In this document: positions 7,960-17,314 of the stretch, one piece after another
Layout: each line of letters starts with the position of its first letter
Position numbering within the stretch: the first letter of the stretch is position 1
NCBI RefSeq assembly: GCF_016756615.1
Contig: NZ_AP023262.1
Location: forward strand, 4,093,501-4,157,500
Length of the DNA stretch: 64,000 bases
From: Mesorhizobium sp. L-8-3
Lineage (GTDB): Bacteria > Pseudomonadota > Alphaproteobacteria > Rhizobiales > Rhizobiaceae
Reading direction: 5' to 3'
Translations under genes and position numbers: made by a program
The notes under the pieces: model-generated
Databases searched by the model: none
What the model saw: only the letters and a program-made list of their open reading frames with translations
What the model was told of the DNA's origin: nothing

Positions 7960-9609
7960 TCAGCGCTTCTCCCTGATGTCGGTGAGCGTGCGCGTCGGGG
8001 TGATCGCCTCCGGATCGAGCCTGATCTCGACGATCGCCGGCCTGCCGCTGGCCCGCGCCCGTTCGAAGGCCGGCGCGAAATCTGCCGTTTTCTCCACCGT
8101 CTCGCCATGTCCGCCATAGGCGCGGGCAAGGGCGGCGAAATCGGGGTTCTTGAGGTCGGTGGCGACCACCCGGCCCGGATATTCGCGCTCCTGATGCATC
8201 CGGATCGTGCCGTAGATGCCGTTGTTGACGACGATCACGACGATTGCGAGGTCGTATTGCACGGCCGTCGCGAATTCCTGGCCGTTCATCAGGAAGCAGC
8301 CGTCGCCGGCGAAGGCGATCACCTGGCGGTCGGGGAAGAGGTCCTTGGCCGCGACCGCTCCCGGCGTGCCGTAGCCCATCGAGCCGGAGGTCGGGGCGGC
8401 CTGCGTGCCGAAGCGCCGGAAGCGATGGAAGCGGTGGATCCAGGTCGCGTAGTTGCCGGCGCCGTTGGCGATGATGGCGTCATCGGGAAGCACGGTCTCC
8501 AGATAGCTCATGATCGGCCCCATCTGCACGGGGCCCGGGCCGGTCTCTGGCGGCGTCGACCATTCGATATAGGCGGCATGGAGCCGGGCGGTCTCGTCCG
8601 ACCAGGCCGGCCGGCTGCCGGGCCGCGTCCGCGCGAAGGCATGGGCGAACGCTTCCGGCGAGGCGTTGATCGCCAGATCGGGACGATAGACGCGGCCGAG
8701 TTCGTCGGAATCGGCGTGGACATGCACCAGCGTCTGGTCGGGGTAGGGGCTCTTCAGCAGGCTGTAGTCGGACGACGGCATCTCGCCGAAACGGCCGCCG
8801 ACCAGCAGCACGAGATCGGCCTGCTTGACGTAATTGGCAAGCTTCGGATTGGGGCCGATGCCGATGTCGCCGGCATAATTCGGATGGAGATGGTCGAACA
8901 GCATCTGGCGCCGGAAGGAGCAGCCGACGGGCAGCGCCCAGCGCTCGGCGGCCTCGCGGAAGGCTGCGGCGGAGGCGGCGCTCCAGCGGCTGCCGCCGAG
9001 GATGGCGATGGGCCGCTTGGCCTTGGCGAGCAGTTCTTCCAGCCTGGCCATCTCCGCCTCGCCCGGCGATGTCTCGACCGGCGTGAAAGGCAGCGCGTCG
9101 GGCGCATCGGCGAGTGCGGTCAGCATGTCCTCGGGCAGCGAGATGACGACCGGGCCGGGCCGCCCCGATGTCGCAACCGCGAAGGCGCGGGTCACCATCT
9201 CGGGAATGCGGGCCGCGTCGTCGATTTCGGTCGCCCATTTGGCGATGTCGCCGAAAAAGGCACGGTAGTTGACCTCCTGGAAAGCCTCGCGCTCCCTGGC
9301 GTGGCTCGCCACCTGGCCGATGAACATGATCAGCGGGGTGGAATCCTGCATCGCGATATGGATGCCGGCCGAGGCGTTGGTGGCGCCGGGGCCGCGCGTG
9401 ACGAAGCAGATTCCGGGCCGGCCTGTCAGCTTGCCGTGGCAGTCGGCCATCATCGCCGCACCCCCTTCCTGGCGGCAGACGATGGTCTTGATCCTCGAGT
9501 CGTGCAAAGCGTCGAGCACGGCGAGATAGCTTTCGCCCGGCACGCAATAGATGCGGTCGACGCCGTTGGCCTCGAGCGCTTCGACGATGAGCTGTCCGCC
9601 GGTCTTCAT
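7960..9609 (-). CDS. Thiamine-diphosphate-dependent acetolactate-synthase-like enzyme
   Basis: A 549-aa ThDP enzyme of the acetolactate synthase/2-hydroxyacyl-CoA lyase superfamily. It has the activating glutamate in RQEGGAAMMA near residue 47 and the Mg-ThDP motif FAGDGCFLMNGQEFATAV...VVNNGIYG in the C-terminal third. The central domain gives no substrate clue. Its ATG overlaps the end of the upstream CoA transferase by four bases (9606-9609), so the two are co-translated. That pairing resembles oxalyl-CoA decarboxylase/formyl-CoA transferase or 2-hydroxyacyl-CoA lyase systems. The substrate is not established. Confidence 0.8.
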   Translation of the reverse strand: MKTGGQLIVEALEANGVDRIYCVPGESYLAVLDALHDSRIKTIVCRQEGGAAMMADCHGKLTGRPGICFVTRGPGATNASAGIHIAMQDSTPLIMFIGQVASHAREREAFQEVNYRAFFGDIAKWATEIDDAARIPEMVTRAFAVATSGRPGPVVISLPEDMLTALADAPDALPFTPVETSPGEAEMARLEELLAKAKRPIAILGGSRWSAASAAAFREAAERWALPVGCSFRRQMLFDHLHPNYAGDIGIGPNPKLANYVKQADLVLLVGGRFGEMPSSDYSLLKSPYPDQTLVHVHADSDELGRVYRPDLAINASPEAFAHAFARTRPGSRPAWSDETARLHAAYIEWSTPPETGPGPVQMGPIMSYLETVLPDDAIIANGAGNYATWIHRFHRFRRFGTQAAPTSGSMGYGTPGAVAAKDLFPDRQVIAFAGDGCFLMNGQEFATAVQYDLAIVVIVVNNGIYGTIRMHQEREYPGRVVATDLKNPDFAALARAYGGHGETVEKTADFAPAFERARASGRPAIVEIRLDPEAITPTRTLTDIREKR

Positions 9610-10781
9610 GATCCGGTTTTCTCCAGTTCGGCAAGGATTTCGGCCGTGTGCTCGCCAAGCCGCGGCGAGGGCCGCTCGTAAACCAGGGGGGTCTCGGACA
9701 TCACCATCGGCGCGCGCACCGAAGGCAGCTTGTTGCCGTGGCCGTCGTCGAGGTCGAGGCGCATGCCGCGCGCGATCGCCTGCGGGTCGGCGAAAGCCTG
9801 GCCGATCGTGTTGATCGGGCTTGCGGGAACGCCGGCCTTTTCGAGTTCGGCGAGCAACGGGGCGCGTTCGAGCTCTTGCAGGCTGGCGATGATGCGCTCG
9901 CGAAGCCGCGCGCGGTTGCTGACGCGGGCCGGGTTGGTCGCGAAGTCGGGGTCGTCGGGCAGGCCGGTCAGGCCGGCGATCTGGCAGAAGCGTTGGAACT
10001 GCCCGTCATTGCCGACCGCCAGGATGATGTGGCCGTCCTTTACCGGCAGCACCTCATAGGGCGCGATGTTCATATGGGCGTTGCCCATCTGCCCCGGCGA
10101 CACGCCGGACACCAGATAGTTGAGGTTCTGGTTGCCGAGCACGGACATCTGCGTGTCGAGCAGCGCCATGTCGATATGCTGGCCCTGGCCGGTGTGCTCG
10201 GCGTGGCGCAGCGCGGCCTGGATGGCGATGACGGAATAGAGGCCGGTGAAGATGTCCGAGATCGCGACGCCGGCCTTCTGCGGCTCGCGGCCCGGCTCGC
10301 CCGTGATCGACATCATGCCGGCCATGCCCTGGATGATGAAGTCATAGCCGGCGCGGGGCGCATAGGGCCCGTCCTGGCCGAAGCCGGTGACGGAGCAATA
10401 GACGAGGCGGGGGTTGACGGCCTTCAGGCTGGCATAGTCGAGCCCGTATTTCCTGAGCCCGCCCACCTTGAAGTTCTCGATGAGCACGTCGGCTGTCGCC
10501 ACCAGCCTGCGCACCGTCTCGGCGCCTTCCGGGGTCGAGAAGTCGATGGCGATCGAGCGCTTGCCGCGGTTGCAGGAATGATAATAGGCGGCGGAAAGGT
10601 TCTCTCCGTCGTGGCTCCTGACGAAGGGCGGTCCCCATTTGCGGGTGTCGTCGCCACCTTCCGGGTTCTCCACCTTGATGACGTCGCAACCGAGATCGGC
10701 CAGAAGCTGTCCCGCCCAGGGACCGGCCAGGATACGGGCCAGTTCGATGACGCGGATGCCTTTCAAGGGGGGTTCAGCCAT
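9606..10781 (-). CDS. Family III CoA transferase (CaiB/BaiF)
   Basis: CoA transferase that moves CoA between carboxylic acids through an aspartyl intermediate. The N-terminal GIRVIELARILAGPWAGQLLADLG block, ENFKVGG segment, YDFIIQGMAGMMSITG and the catalytic aspartate in MALLDTQ are all present in 391 residues. Start 10781 (MAEPPLKG) matches the family; a TTG seven codons upstream is less likely. It overlaps the ThDP enzyme downstream, implying a common substrate: activation of a 2-hydroxy or 2-oxo acid to its CoA ester, then C-C cleavage or decarboxylation. Confidence 0.88.
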   Translation of the reverse strand: MAEPPLKGIRVIELARILAGPWAGQLLADLGCDVIKVENPEGGDDTRKWGPPFVRSHDGENLSAAYYHSCNRGKRSIAIDFSTPEGAETVRRLVATADVLIENFKVGGLRKYGLDYASLKAVNPRLVYCSVTGFGQDGPYAPRAGYDFIIQGMAGMMSITGEPGREPQKAGVAISDIFTGLYSVIAIQAALRHAEHTGQGQHIDMALLDTQMSVLGNQNLNYLVSGVSPGQMGNAHMNIAPYEVLPVKDGHIILAVGNDGQFQRFCQIAGLTGLPDDPDFATNPARVSNRARLRERIIASLQELERAPLLAELEKAGVPASPINTIGQAFADPQAIARGMRLDLDDGHGNKLPSVRAPMVMSETPLVYERPSPRLGEHTAEILAELEKTGS

Positions 10782-10883
10782 GATCTCGCCCGAGCTTCTC
10801 AAAAACTCGCCGTGACTAGCAGAAAGCGCGGCTGGCTGTCACCGCAAATGGCGTAGACCAGGCCTGCGGATCCTCGGCTTCTG

Positions 10884-10990
10884 GTACCAGCGGTCGACGA
10901 AATCGACCGCTGGAGCGCGCGACTGCGTGGCCCACGCCCGTTGGCGCGAAAGCCAGGCGGCCCGGAAGGGCCGCGCCGGCGACTGAGGCC
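10884..10990. repeat. Dispersed ~105-bp repeat, copy 1
   Basis: An extragenic element with a small hairpin (ACCAGCGGTCGA / TCGACCGCTGG), then a conserved stretch containing GCGCGCGACTGCG, CCCGTTGGCGCGAAAGCCA and GCGCCGGCGACTGAGGC. A second copy in the same orientation is at 24088-24192. The stems differ between copies but remain complementary (ACCAGCGG/CCGCTGG here, CCAATGGT/ACCATTGG there), so the hairpin is conserved by compensatory change. Confidence 0.8.
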
Positions 10991-11006
10991 CAATCAATAT
11001 CCCCCC

Positions 11007-11939
11007 TCAGCGCTTCGTCACCTCGTCCGCCCAATCGGCAAAGGCATCGGTGATCATGTCCCGGTTCACCTCGTTCAGGGATTCGTGCCGGGTTTCCGGA
11101 TAAACCTTTGTTCTCAGATTCGAAAAACCCATCCGCTGCAAACGCCGGGCGAGCTGTTCGACGGCCTTGCCGCCATTCGTGGCCGGGTCATTCTCGCCGC
11201 CCACCAGGTTGAACGGAAAGCCCTTCGCGACGCCGGAGAAGCTGCGGTCGTCGGCGCAGTGGAAGACCAGCCCGAAGACGTCGCGCCACATCGAGACCGA
11301 TGCGTCCCAGCCGCAGAGCGGGTCGGCGACATAGGCGTCGACCTCGGCCGGATCGCGCGACAGCCAGTCGAATTCCGTCCGCCGGCCCGGGACCTTCCCG
11401 GCCCAGTCCTGGAAGGTGAGTTTCGGCAACAGGCGGGACGGCACGTCCGAGCCGAGACGGAGGGTTTCCCAGGCGAGCAGCGCCTGTGCCAGGCGGCCGA
11501 GCGCTCCGGCAGAGAAATTGGCGTTCCAGATGGCGGCGGCATGGGCGCGGGCCGTATGGCGAAGCACGAAATTGAGCGCGATCAGGCCGCCCATGGAATG
11601 GCCGAAGACGATGACGGGAAGGCCGGGATGCTCGGATGCGATCAGGTCGTGCACGGCGCCGACGTCGGCGATCACCTTGGCGACCCCGCCGGCCCCGGCG
11701 AAACGGCCGAGCGGCGCGTCGCCCGCTCCCGTTTCTCCGTGCCCGCGATGGTCATGCGCATAGACGTGATAGCCGCGTCCAGCCATCCTGTCCGCGAAGC
11801 GCGCATAGCGCGCCGCATGCTCGGCAAGCCCGTGGTTGACCTGGATCGCCGCGCGCGGTGGTTCCTCGGCGTAGCGGGCGTATAGGTTGAGCGACGCGCC
11901 GGTCGGCGACGCGAGCAGGCGCTTTCCGCTGAAGCCCAT
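11007..11939 (-). CDS. Alpha/beta hydrolase, lysophospholipase/monoacylglycerol lipase type
   Basis: A 310-aa serine hydrolase of the PldB-like Hydrolase_4 family. It has the oxyanion NHGLAEHAARY element, YAHDHRGHGET, the nucleophile elbow VFGHSMGGLIAL (Ser in GHSMG), an acidic residue in LVGGENDP and the catalytic histidine in ETRHESLNE. No signal peptide is seen, so it is cytoplasmic or peripheral. Likely substrates are lysophospholipids or monoacylglycerols. It stands alone between repeat DNA and a second palindrome. Confidence 0.87.
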   Translation of the reverse strand: MGFSGKRLLASPTGASLNLYARYAEEPPRAAIQVNHGLAEHAARYARFADRMAGRGYHVYAHDHRGHGETGAGDAPLGRFAGAGGVAKVIADVGAVHDLIASEHPGLPVIVFGHSMGGLIALNFVLRHTARAHAAAIWNANFSAGALGRLAQALLAWETLRLGSDVPSRLLPKLTFQDWAGKVPGRRTEFDWLSRDPAEVDAYVADPLCGWDASVSMWRDVFGLVFHCADDRSFSGVAKGFPFNLVGGENDPATNGGKAVEQLARRLQRMGFSNLRTKVYPETRHESLNEVNRDMITDAFADWADEVTKR

Positions 11940-12021
11940 GAATGTCTCCCCCCGCGGGCGGCCTGTTCCGCCCCGGACGGACTGTTCCGCGTCCGGCCGT
12001 CGGCGTCAAGATGCGCTCAAA

Positions 12022-12066
12022 GCATGTCTCCCGAAAGCAGGAACCGGTTTCGGGACAAGGACATGC
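12022..12066. repeat. GCATGTC...GACATGC palindromic element, copy 1
   Basis: Imperfect palindrome GCATGTCTCCCGAAA - loop - TTTCGGG...GACATGC between the hydrolase start and the diguanylate cyclase end. A second copy is at 29248-29291. It is a dispersed extragenic hairpin and may act as a transcription end or mRNA stabiliser. Confidence 0.7.
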
Positions 12067-12084
12067 ATAAGATCGCGACGCGCT

Positions 12085-13371
12085 TTAGCGTCCTGTCTTC
12101 GCCGGTCGCGAACCCATCCGCTCGACGACATGAAGGGCTCCATCGCCGACCATGCGGTCGCGGCCGCCTGATTTCGCCGCATAGAGCCGCCGGTCTGCGA
12201 GTTCGAAGAGATCGGACAGGCTACGCGTCGAACCGTCGACCGTGGCGACGCCGCCGCTGACGGAAAGCAGGACACCGTCGGCGGTGGGAAGATCCTTCAT
12301 CGCCTGTCGGATGTTCTCGCCAAGCAGCCGCGCGAGACTGTGCGGGCCGCGGCACAATATGGCGAATTCCTCGCCGCCGATCCGGAAGACCCGGTCGCCT
12401 GCGTCTGCCAGCCCGACCAGCAGCATGGCCATCGACCGCAGCACCCGGTCGCCCTCGGCATGGCCGAACCGGTCGTTGATCGACTTGAAGTGGTCGACGT
12501 CGATGAGCACCAGGCTCAGGGGCCTGCCGGTCCGCAGGCTGGCGGCCACCGCCTGCTCGCCGTCGCTCTCGAACCGGCCGCGATGCAGGAGCCCGGTCAG
12601 GCCGTCGCGGCCGACATGCTCGACCAGCGCCTCGTAGCGTTCGCGATAGGTGAGCGCCTGGAAAATGTCGGCGAGGCCGCGCGGCGCCGACGCTTCGTCT
12701 TTCTCGAACCATCTGAGATAGGCGAAAAGCATGACGCTGAAGATCAGGCTGGCGGCCATCTTGGCGATCCATCCGCCGACCAGGACCTCGAGCGGAGCGC
12801 CCGTCACGAAATGCAGCGCGGTGAAGAAACCGAGCTGGTCGAAGGTCAGCACGCAGCAGAGCGCGATCGCGACGCGCGCCAGGGGCGATCCGCGCAGCTT
12901 GCGGCCGAGCCTCTCGTAGAGCAGGATCATCAAAATGGCGTCGACGAAGAGCAGCGTCGTGCCCCAGACCATCAGCCAGCCCATCTGGTCGACGAAGCCT
13001 ATGTCGGGAACCCGCCCGTCCGGCAGCGGCGCCAGTTCGTGCAGGCGCAGCAGCAGCACCAGCCCGATCATCAGCGCATTGCCCAGCAGCAGGCCGTAGA
13101 TCGGCTGGCGTACCGTGGTCGCGTCTTCCTTGATGTAGAGCAGGAGCAGCATCGCCAGCTTGCCGGAGAACATCACCGTCGACCCCGGTGACAGCATGCC
13201 GAAGGGCAGCGCGACGTAGAATACGCTGGCCAGATAGGTCTCCAGGAAGTGCATCACGCCGAGCGCGCACATGAAGACGCCGATGCCGATCCGGCCCCTG
13301 AGGCGGAACAGCATGACCATCAGGCTGAAATAGAGGATCGCTTCCGCAATCAGCAGGAGACTGTTCGTCAA
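12085..13371 (-). CDS. Membrane-bound diguanylate cyclase (GGDEF)
   Basis: A 428-aa protein with about seven N-terminal transmembrane helices (residues 5-225) and a C-terminal GGDEF domain (about 265-425) making cyclic di-GMP from GTP. The active-site motif is GGEEF, preceded by FRI, and the metal/nucleotide segment DVDHFKSINDRFGHAEGD is intact, so catalysis is expected. The inhibitory I-site RxxD, normally five residues before the motif, reads DAGD, so product inhibition there should be lost. The membrane domain is not recognised as a named sensor; the ligand is unknown. Confidence 0.9.
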   Translation of the reverse strand: MTNSLLLIAEAILYFSLMVMLFRLRGRIGIGVFMCALGVMHFLETYLASVFYVALPFGMLSPGSTVMFSGKLAMLLLLYIKEDATTVRQPIYGLLLGNALMIGLVLLLRLHELAPLPDGRVPDIGFVDQMGWLMVWGTTLLFVDAILMILLYERLGRKLRGSPLARVAIALCCVLTFDQLGFFTALHFVTGAPLEVLVGGWIAKMAASLIFSVMLFAYLRWFEKDEASAPRGLADIFQALTYRERYEALVEHVGRDGLTGLLHRGRFESDGEQAVAASLRTGRPLSLVLIDVDHFKSINDRFGHAEGDRVLRSMAMLLVGLADAGDRVFRIGGEEFAILCRGPHSLARLLGENIRQAMKDLPTADGVLLSVSGGVATVDGSTRSLSDLFELADRRLYAAKSGGRDRMVGDGALHVVERMGSRPAKTGR

Positions 13372-13528
13372 GCCCCGTGTCCCCCGACATGTTTCCGATC
13401 CATCAGGTTTGACGTGAAAGGGTTAATCGTCGGTTTCGCCTGCACCCGGCCTCGGCGATCGGGTCGGGGTCGCCCGTTGTCGACCTATGCTGATAGGATC
13501 GGCAAGCGCCAAAGAAGGAAACACGCTC

Positions 13529-14221
13529 ATGGGCGGCGACCGTTTTTCAGCATTTCCGGCGGAGACGCTGAGATTTCTTGCCGGCATCGACCGCAACAAC
13601 GACAAGCAATGGTTCGAGACGAACCGCGATCTCTATGAAGCCTCCTATGTCGCGGCAGGGCGCGACTTCGTCGAGGCGGTGGGGCCGAGGCTGAGGGCGA
13701 TCTCGCCGGGCGTGCAGTATGAAGCCAGGGTCAACGGCTCGCTTTCGCGCATCAACCGCGACATACGTTTTTCCAGGGACAAGCGGCCCTACAAGAACCA
13801 CCTCGACATCTGGTTCTGGCATGGCGGGAAGAAGGGCTGGGATTGTCCAGGCTTCTATCTCAGGCTGACGCCGCAAACGGTCTTTCTCGGCAGCGGCATG
13901 CATATGTTCGAGGGGGCGATGCTGGAGCGCTTCCGCCAGGCGGTGCTTGCCGAGTCGTCAGGGCGAGCGCTCGTGGCGGCGATCGGGAAAGTCACGGCGG
14001 CCGGGCCTTACGACATCGGCGAGGCGAGCAGGAAGAGCGTGCCGCGCGGTTACGACGCCACGCATGAACGGGCGCGGTTCTTTCTCCATGAGGGCCTGCA
14101 CGCCGGACTGGAATTGCCCGCCGCAGAAGCGACGACGGCGGGGTTTACGGAGCTTGCTTTGAAGCATTTTTCCGCGACCTGGCCGATCGGGCAATGGCTG
14201 CTGGACGAGGTGGTGGAGTGA
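13529..14221 (+). CDS. DUF2461 family protein
   Basis: A 230-aa protein of the widespread DUF2461 (TIGR02453) family of unknown function. Its hallmark segments are present: FLAGIDRNNDKQWFETNRDLYE near the N-terminus, then INRDIRFSRDKRPYKNHLD and FYLRLTPQTVFLGSGMH. The start at 13529 has an AAGGAA site nine bases upstream. It reads away from the diguanylate cyclase and towards ettA. Confidence 0.87.
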   Translation: MGGDRFSAFPAETLRFLAGIDRNNDKQWFETNRDLYEASYVAAGRDFVEAVGPRLRAISPGVQYEARVNGSLSRINRDIRFSRDKRPYKNHLDIWFWHGGKKGWDCPGFYLRLTPQTVFLGSGMHMFEGAMLERFRQAVLAESSGRALVAAIGKVTAAGPYDIGEASRKSVPRGYDATHERARFFLHEGLHAGLELPAAEATTAGFTELALKHFSATWPIGQWLLDEVVE

Positions 14222-14342
14222 GCTTGCGAACATTGAGGGCAACCGATGCTGCCGGCCCCGTTCAACAATCCGGATTGCCGTTCGCGGCCGCATCGCCTAC
14301 ATAGCGGCCAACTTCCGACAGCAACCGACAGGAAAAGCGCGC

Positions 14343-15992
14343 GTGGCACGCCAGTTCATTTATCACATGTCGGGCCTCAGCAAGGCCTATGGCACCAAGA
14401 AGGTGCTGGAGAATGTCCATCTTTCCTTTTATCCCGACGCCAAGATCGGCATCCTCGGCCCGAACGGCGCCGGCAAGTCGACCGTGCTCAAGATCATGGC
14501 CGGGCTCGACAGGGAATTCACGGGCGAAGCCTGGCTCGCCGAAGGGGCGACCGTTGGCTATCTGCCCCAGGAGCCGATCCTCGATCAGACGCTCGACGTG
14601 TTCGGCAACGTCATGCAGGGCGTGGCAAGGAAGACGGCCATCATCGAGCGCTACAACGAGCTGATGATGAACTATTCCGACGAGACGGCGGAAGAGGCGG
14701 CCCATCTCCAGGACGACATGGACCGGCTGAACCTTTGGGATCTCGAGCAGCAGGTCGAGATGGCGATGGAAGCGCTCGGCTGCCCGCCCAGGGATGCCGG
14801 CGTCGCCAACCTCTCGGGCGGCGAGCGGCGGCGCGTTGCGCTTTGCCGGCTGCTGCTCGAGGAGCCGAACCTCCTGCTCCTCGACGAGCCCACCAACCAT
14901 CTCGACGCCGAGACGACGGCCTGGCTGGAAAAGCACCTGCGCCAGTATCCCGGCGCCGTGCTGATCATCACCCACGACCGCTACTTCCTCGACAACGTCA
15001 CCGGCTGGATCCTGGAGCTCGACCGCGGCCGCGGCATTCCCTATGAGGGCAATTACACCGCCTATCTCGACGCCAAGGCCAAGCGCCTGCGCCAGGAAGG
15101 CCGCGAGGACGATGCGCGCCAGAAGGCGATTTCCCGCGAGCGCGAGTGGATCGCGTCCAGCCCCAAGGCGCGCCAGTCCAAGTCCAAGGCCCGCATCAAG
15201 GCGTTCGAGGATCTGCTGGAGGCGGCCGATCGTCGCCGGCCGACGGATACCCAGATCGTCATCCCGCATGGCGAGCGGCTGGGCAATGTCGTCATCGAGG
15301 TCGAGGGCCTCACCAAGGGCTTCGGCGACCGCCTGCTGATCGAGGATCTGAGCTTCAAGCTGCCGCCCGGCGGCATCGTCGGCGTGATCGGCCCGAACGG
15401 CGCCGGCAAGACGACGCTGTTCAAGATGATCACCGGGCAGGAGAAGCCGGAGAACGGCTCCATCCGGGTAGGCGAGACCGTGAAGCTCGGTTATGTCGAC
15501 CAGAGCCGCGACGCGCTCGACCCCAACAAGACCGTCTGGGAGGAAATCTCGGGCGGCGCGGAAGTCGTCAAGCTCGGCAAGCACGACGCCAACACCCGCG
15601 CCTATTGCTCGTCCTTCAACTTCCGCGGCGGCGACCAGCAGCAGAAGGTCGGCAACCTCTCGGGCGGCCAGCGCAACCGCGTGCACCTCGCCAAGATGCT
15701 GCGCACGGGCGGCAACGTCCTCCTGCTCGACGAGCCGACCAACGATCTCGACACCGAGACGCTGAGCGCGCTGGAGGATGCGCTGGAGAATTTCGCCGGC
15801 TGCGCGGTCATCATCTCGCACGACCGCATGTTCCTCGATCGCCTGGCGACCCACATCCTCGCCTTCGAGGGCGACAGCCATGTCGAGTGGTTCGAGGGCA
15901 ATTTCGAGGACTACGAGCAGGACAAGATCCGGCGCCTCGGGCCCGAAAGCGTCAACCCGCACCGGATGACGTACAAGAGACTGACGCGCTGA
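14343..15992 (+). CDS. ettA: Energy-dependent translational throttle protein EttA (ABC-F)
   Basis: A soluble ABC-F ATPase that binds the ribosomal E site and gates the first elongation step according to ATP/ADP ratio. The 549-aa protein (E. coli EttA 555) has two nucleotide-binding domains: Walker A GPNGAGKST and GPNGAGKTT, signatures LSGGERRRV and LSGGQRNRV, and Walker B LLLLDEPTNHLD and LLLDEPTNDLD. Between them are the P-site tRNA interaction motif region (SSPKARQSKSKARIKAFEDL) and the arm. It uses a GTG start. Confidence 0.96.
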   Translation: MARQFIYHMSGLSKAYGTKKVLENVHLSFYPDAKIGILGPNGAGKSTVLKIMAGLDREFTGEAWLAEGATVGYLPQEPILDQTLDVFGNVMQGVARKTAIIERYNELMMNYSDETAEEAAHLQDDMDRLNLWDLEQQVEMAMEALGCPPRDAGVANLSGGERRRVALCRLLLEEPNLLLLDEPTNHLDAETTAWLEKHLRQYPGAVLIITHDRYFLDNVTGWILELDRGRGIPYEGNYTAYLDAKAKRLRQEGREDDARQKAISREREWIASSPKARQSKSKARIKAFEDLLEAADRRRPTDTQIVIPHGERLGNVVIEVEGLTKGFGDRLLIEDLSFKLPPGGIVGVIGPNGAGKTTLFKMITGQEKPENGSIRVGETVKLGYVDQSRDALDPNKTVWEEISGGAEVVKLGKHDANTRAYCSSFNFRGGDQQQKVGNLSGGQRNRVHLAKMLRTGGNVLLLDEPTNDLDTETLSALEDALENFAGCAVIISHDRMFLDRLATHILAFEGDSHVEWFEGNFEDYEQDKIRRLGPESVNPHRMTYKRLTR

Positions 15993-16020
15993 TGTCGCCG
16001 AGGGCCGGGAAGGTAGTGAG

Positions 16021-16809
16021 ATGACGGACCCGGCCCCGAATCGACCCGACTGGTCGGCCGCGCTCTACCTGAAGTTCGAGGACGAGCGCACGCGCCCGGC
16101 GCGGGACCTGCTCGCGCAGGTGCCGCTCGAGAATCCGGTCCGCGTCGTCGACATAGGCTGCGGCCCCGGCAATTCGACCGAACTCCTCGCCGCGCGCTGG
16201 CCCTATGCCGAACTGTCGGGGATCGACACCTCGCCCGACATGATCGGGAAGGCGCGCCAGCGGCTGCCCGGCGTGTCGTTCGAACTGGCGGATGCGGCCT
16301 CATGGCGGCCGGCCGGGCCGCTCGACGTCATCTTCGCCAATGCGGTGTTCCAGTGGCTGCCGGAGCATCCGGCGCTGCTCGCCCGGTTGACGGATTTCCT
16401 GGCGCCTGGTGGCGCGCTGGCGGTGCAGATGCCGGACAATCTGACCGAACCCACGCATCGGCTGATGCGCGAGACGGCCGCTTCGATGCCCTTCGCCGCC
16501 AAGATGGCAGGCGCGGCACGCGATCCGCTGCCGCCGGTCGGCCGCTACTACGACCTTCTTTCAGGATTGTCGGGGCGGCTCGATATCTGGCACACGATCT
16601 ACAACCATCCGCTGGCCGACGCCGCGGCCATCGTCGAATGGGTGAAGTCGACGGGCCTGAAGCCGTTCCTCGACCCGCTCGATCCAGACGAGCAGGCAAC
16701 CTTTCTCGCCGCCTATCAGGCCCGCATCGCGGAAGCCTATCCGCCGGCGGCGGACGGAAAAGTGCTCCTGCGCTTCCCCCGCCTGTTCATCGTCGCGACG
16801 AAAGCGTAG
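16021..16809 (+). CDS. tam: Trans-aconitate 2-methyltransferase
   Basis: SAM-dependent methyltransferase that esterifies trans-aconitate, an inhibitory by-product of the TCA cycle. At 262 aa it matches Tam length; SAM motif I VVDIGCGPGNSTELL is at residues 42-56 and the acidic GIDTSPDMI follows. The Tam-typical start (DWSAALYLKFEDERTRPARDLL) and FANAVFQWLPEH are clear. It lies 28 bases after ettA on the same strand. Confidence 0.92.
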   Translation: MTDPAPNRPDWSAALYLKFEDERTRPARDLLAQVPLENPVRVVDIGCGPGNSTELLAARWPYAELSGIDTSPDMIGKARQRLPGVSFELADAASWRPAGPLDVIFANAVFQWLPEHPALLARLTDFLAPGGALAVQMPDNLTEPTHRLMRETAASMPFAAKMAGAARDPLPPVGRYYDLLSGLSGRLDIWHTIYNHPLADAAAIVEWVKSTGLKPFLDPLDPDEQATFLAAYQARIAEAYPPAADGKVLLRFPRLFIVATKA

Positions 16810-16848
16810 ACAGGAACGCCCGGTGCGGGCGAGGGGAAGGGCTGGCAT

Positions 16849-17187
16849 ATGTATCCTTGGACCGGGGCGTGCCGGGCAGCGGCGATGGCTGTGGCGGTGA
16901 TTCTGATGGGAGCCTCGGCGGCGTCGGCCAAGCCCGCCCGCTGCTTCACCACCGACGACGGCTATTTCAATTGCGATTTCCGCAGCCTGGATCGCGTCGG
17001 AAGCTTCCGCATCCGTGCGCCGGGCCATCCCACCTATACGCTCGAGATGGATCAGCCCGGATTCGCCTTCGGCTATGCGGATTTCGGCGGCGGCAGCGTC
17101 GCATTGCCGGGCAAATATGTGCGCAGCCGCGACGACGGCGCCTGCTGGAACAATCCCGGGACTGGCACAAGAATCTGCGCATGGTGA
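16849..17187 (+). CDS. Small secreted hypothetical protein
   Basis: A 112-aa protein of no recognised family. Residues 1-28 form a Sec signal peptide with a likely cut after ASAASA-K, leaving an acidic/glycine-rich mature protein of about 84 residues with four cysteines (CFTTDDGYFNC, GACW, ICAW) that could make two disulfides in the periplasm. It lies between tam and the KAS III-like gene. Confidence 0.7.
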   Translation: MYPWTGACRAAAMAVAVILMGASAASAKPARCFTTDDGYFNCDFRSLDRVGSFRIRAPGHPTYTLEMDQPGFAFGYADFGGGSVALPGKYVRSRDDGACWNNPGTGTRICAW

Positions 17188-17314
17188 CCTCGCGCCTTGA
17201 CTTGGGGCGTCTTTGCAGCGGCGAAAAATTGGCATAAACCCGCTGCAGTGCAAAAAGCCCGACAGGGCATGATGTTGCGCTTCGCCGTCAGCGATGCGCG
17301 GACTGGACGGATGT

